From Desulfosporosinus acididurans (GTDB lineage: Bacteria; Bacillota; Desulfitobacteriia; Desulfitobacteriales; Desulfitobacteriaceae), in assembly GCF_001029285.1 (NCBI RefSeq), contig NZ_LDZY01000002.1:186001-250000 (forward strand): a stretch of DNA of 64,000 nt. Direction: 5' to 3'. Both the position numbers and the translations under genes were made by a program. Positions within the stretch are counted from its first letter, which is position 1; each line of letters starts with the position of its first letter. This document shows, piece after piece, positions 62,445-64,000 of this stretch. Under the pieces are notes generated by a model. It ran no database searches and was not told where the DNA came from. It saw only the letters and a list, made by a program, of their open reading frames with translations.

Positions 62445-63470
62445 ATGTACAGTTTTAAAAACGACTATAGTGAAGGTGCCCACCCAAGATTATTAAAAGC
62501 TTTGAGTGAAACAAATTTCGAACAGGTTGATGGTTACGGGGAAGATCTCTATACGCAAAAAGCTGTTCAATTGCTAAAGCAAACAATAGGGAGAGATGAC
62601 ATTGACATTCACCTGCTTTCGGGGGGAACACAAACAAACCTTACCGCTATCTCAGCCTTCTTAAGACCTCATGAAGCAATCATTGCGGCCAACACTGGAC
62701 ACATATTGGTTCACGAAACGGGAGCTATCGAAGCAACGGGACATAAAATTATTTCCGTTGAAGTAGGGGATGGAAAACTTAATTCTTTGCATATTAAATC
62801 TGTTCTTGATTTACATACAGATGAACATATGGTAAAACCAAAATTAGTTTATATTTCAAATCCGACAGAAATTGGTTCGATTTATTCAAAGAAGGAACTT
62901 GAAGAGATCAGTGTCTGTTGTCACGAGAATAATCTATTTCTATACATAGATGGAGCAAGACTGGGCTCAGCCTTGTGTTCAGATGAAAATGACCTGGAGC
63001 TCTCTGCCTTGGCAGATCTTGCAGATGCTTTTTATATCGGCGGAACTAAAAATGGAGCACTTTTAGGAGAAGCTCTGGTAATTTGTCGCGAATCACTTAA
63101 GGAAGATTTTAGATTCCATATGAAGCAGAAAGGAGCTATGCTTGCTAAAGGTAAGGTCCTTGGCATTCAATTCCTGGAGCTTTTCAAAGATGATTTGTAC
63201 TTTGATATGGCCGGACATGCCAATACAATGGCCGGTTTGCTTCGGGATGAAATAACGAAAGCAGGCTTTAACTTTTTGGTTCATTCACCATCGAATCAAA
63301 TTTTTCCTATCTTACCGGATAGAATAATTTCCGAACTACAAAAGAACTACGCGTTTTATGTTTGGTCAAAGGTTGACCCCGATCATTCGGCAGTTCGTCT
63401 CGTTACTTCTTGGGCAACCAAAGAAGAAAAAGTGTTAGCTTTTATCAAGGATTTAAATGGTGCACTGTAA
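62445..63470 (+). CDS. PLP-dependent threonine aldolase/beta-eliminating lyase family protein
   Basis: This 341-residue fold type I PLP enzyme has LSGGTQTNLTAI (cofactor phosphate loop), HETGAIEATGHK (stacking His), YIDGARLGSA (PLP Asp) and the Schiff-base Lys in YIGGTKNGAL (about 206). These match low-specificity L-threonine aldolases, which cleave threonine to glycine and acetaldehyde. A few beta-eliminating lyases share the motifs, so the exact substrate is open. The ATG follows AAAGGAG. The Nudix gene starts 37 bases downstream. Confidence 0.9.
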   Translation: MYSFKNDYSEGAHPRLLKALSETNFEQVDGYGEDLYTQKAVQLLKQTIGRDDIDIHLLSGGTQTNLTAISAFLRPHEAIIAANTGHILVHETGAIEATGHKIISVEVGDGKLNSLHIKSVLDLHTDEHMVKPKLVYISNPTEIGSIYSKKELEEISVCCHENNLFLYIDGARLGSALCSDENDLELSALADLADAFYIGGTKNGALLGEALVICRESLKEDFRFHMKQKGAMLAKGKVLGIQFLELFKDDLYFDMAGHANTMAGLLRDEITKAGFNFLVHSPSNQIFPILPDRIISELQKNYAFYVWSKVDPDHSAVRLVTSWATKEEKVLAFIKDLNGAL

Positions 63471-63507
63471 GTTTTGCCTAATCGACGGCCGGGAAGGTGA
63501 AAATACG

Positions 63508-63909
63508 ATGAAGACTACGATTGAAGTAGGCGCTGCCATTATCATTAGGGACAAGAAAGTTTTGATTGCTCAACGGGCAGCGGGTGAGGATTTAGAGGGG
63601 AAATGGGAGTTCCCGGGAGGAAAGATTGAACCCGGTGAAACTCCGCAAGATTGTTTGAGACGTGAAATCCGGGAAGAATTTGAGGTAGAAATCAAAGTTC
63701 AGGATTTTTTTGGAGAAAGTATTTATGATTATCCACATGGCACTATTAAACTGCTTGCATTTAGGTGCCAATGGTTTTCGGGTATCTTTACGTTAAATGT
63801 TCATAGCCAGATTGCTTGGATTAGTTATGACGAATTGGACAACTATGATTTTTCTCCGGCAGATATCCCCTTGGCAGAAAAGCTAAAGTCACAGATTGTA
63901 AAAGCATAA
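63508..63909 (+). CDS. Nudix hydrolase, MutT-like
   Basis: This 133-residue protein has a Nudix box from GGKIEPGETPQDC to RREIREEF (about residues 36-57), with the REIREE metal-binding core intact. The usual Gly near the end of the box is replaced by Glu (EEFEV in place of EExG). ATG at 63508 follows GAAGGTGAAAATACG. It probably removes oxidised or odd nucleotides such as 8-oxo-dGTP. It may be co-transcribed with the aldolase-like gene. Confidence 0.88.
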   Translation: MKTTIEVGAAIIIRDKKVLIAQRAAGEDLEGKWEFPGGKIEPGETPQDCLRREIREEFEVEIKVQDFFGESIYDYPHGTIKLLAFRCQWFSGIFTLNVHSQIAWISYDELDNYDFSPADIPLAEKLKSQIVKA

Positions 63910-63964
63910 AGCAGCGTTGCTTTGGATGATGTCAATGACAATTGCAATTTAATTGAGTGCAGTT

Positions 63965-63990
63965 AACCCTAAGCCAGTTGGCCTAGGGTT
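63965..63990 (+). terminator. Terminator after the Nudix gene
   Basis: AACCCTAAGCC pairs with GGCCTAGGGTT (one mismatch) with an AGTT loop, followed by ATTAATTGTT. Confidence 0.75.
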
Positions 63991-64000
63991 ATTAATTGTT

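Overview
The window looks like chromosome of an anaerobic, spore-forming, low-GC Firmicute of the Desulfosporosinus/Desulfitobacterium (Peptococcaceae) type. This is inferred from the gene set, not from a marker gene: AsrABC sulfite reductase, single-chain pyruvate:ferredoxin oxidoreductase, indolepyruvate oxidoreductase, rubredoxin plus desulfoferrodoxin, two T-box leaders, two sigma-54 activators with matching -24/-12 promoters, a Tlp spore protein, and frequent TTG and GTG starts behind strong Shine-Dalgarno sequences. No tRNA, rRNA, CRISPR array or prophage was seen.

Layout. 1-3.1 kb (minus strand): OmpR-type regulator, its histidine kinase, the cut 5' part of an exported protein, and a DUF1992 protein. 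3.4-7.5 kb: an Old Yellow Enzyme-like reductase, then asrABC behind a CRP/FNR-type operator. 7.5-12.9 kb (minus): an FAD oxidoreductase, then iorA-iorB-paaK behind a T-box whose specifier reads TGG (Trp). 13.2-22.5 kb: cell-surface region with a G5/3D-domain protein, three SGNH-hydrolase proteins, a DUF4358 lipoprotein, an MBOAT acyltransferase and a DHHW protein, interrupted by a decayed IS110-type element. 22.7-31.4 kb: LytS/LytT pair, lactate-permease family transporter, cupin, PrpR-type sigma-54 activator and a two-gene UxaA/SuyAB-like lyase. 31.8-32.4 kb: rubredoxin and desulfoferrodoxin. 32.7-39.5 kb: CBS-PAS sigma-54 activator followed by thiolase, acyl-CoA dehydrogenase and a two-subunit CoA-transferase. 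39.8-47.1 kb: PFOR and T-box-controlled ileS. 47.3-59.7 kb: small sporulation or unknown proteins, a chemoreceptor, a DUF3786 protein, xanthine phosphoribosyltransferase, a small ferredoxin, an alcohol dehydrogenase, an alpha/beta hydrolase, a LysR regulator and HD/HD-GYP proteins. 59.9-63.9 kb: acetyl-CoA synthetase with an extra C-terminal domain, a threonine-aldolase-like enzyme and a Nudix hydrolase.

How it fits together. Much of the window concerns ferredoxin- and CoA-linked anaerobic carbon metabolism (PFOR, IOR, Acs, CoA-transferase, beta-oxidation enzymes), sulfite reduction and oxygen defence. Regulation can be read directly in several places: T-boxes for Ile and Trp, two sigma-54 promoters next to their probable activators, a class II CRP/FNR site, a PerR-like palindrome and a triple TATACC operator.

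The least ordinary feature is a family of at least nine scattered fragments resembling the right end (omega-RNA region) of IS200/IS605-type tnpB elements. There is no tnpA or tnpB in the window, and several copies start exactly at the stop codon of a host gene. Other points worth attention are the Trp T-box on an arylacetate/indolepyruvate operon, which suggests reductive salvage to amino acids, and the roughly 130-residue domain fused to the end of acetyl-CoA synthetase.
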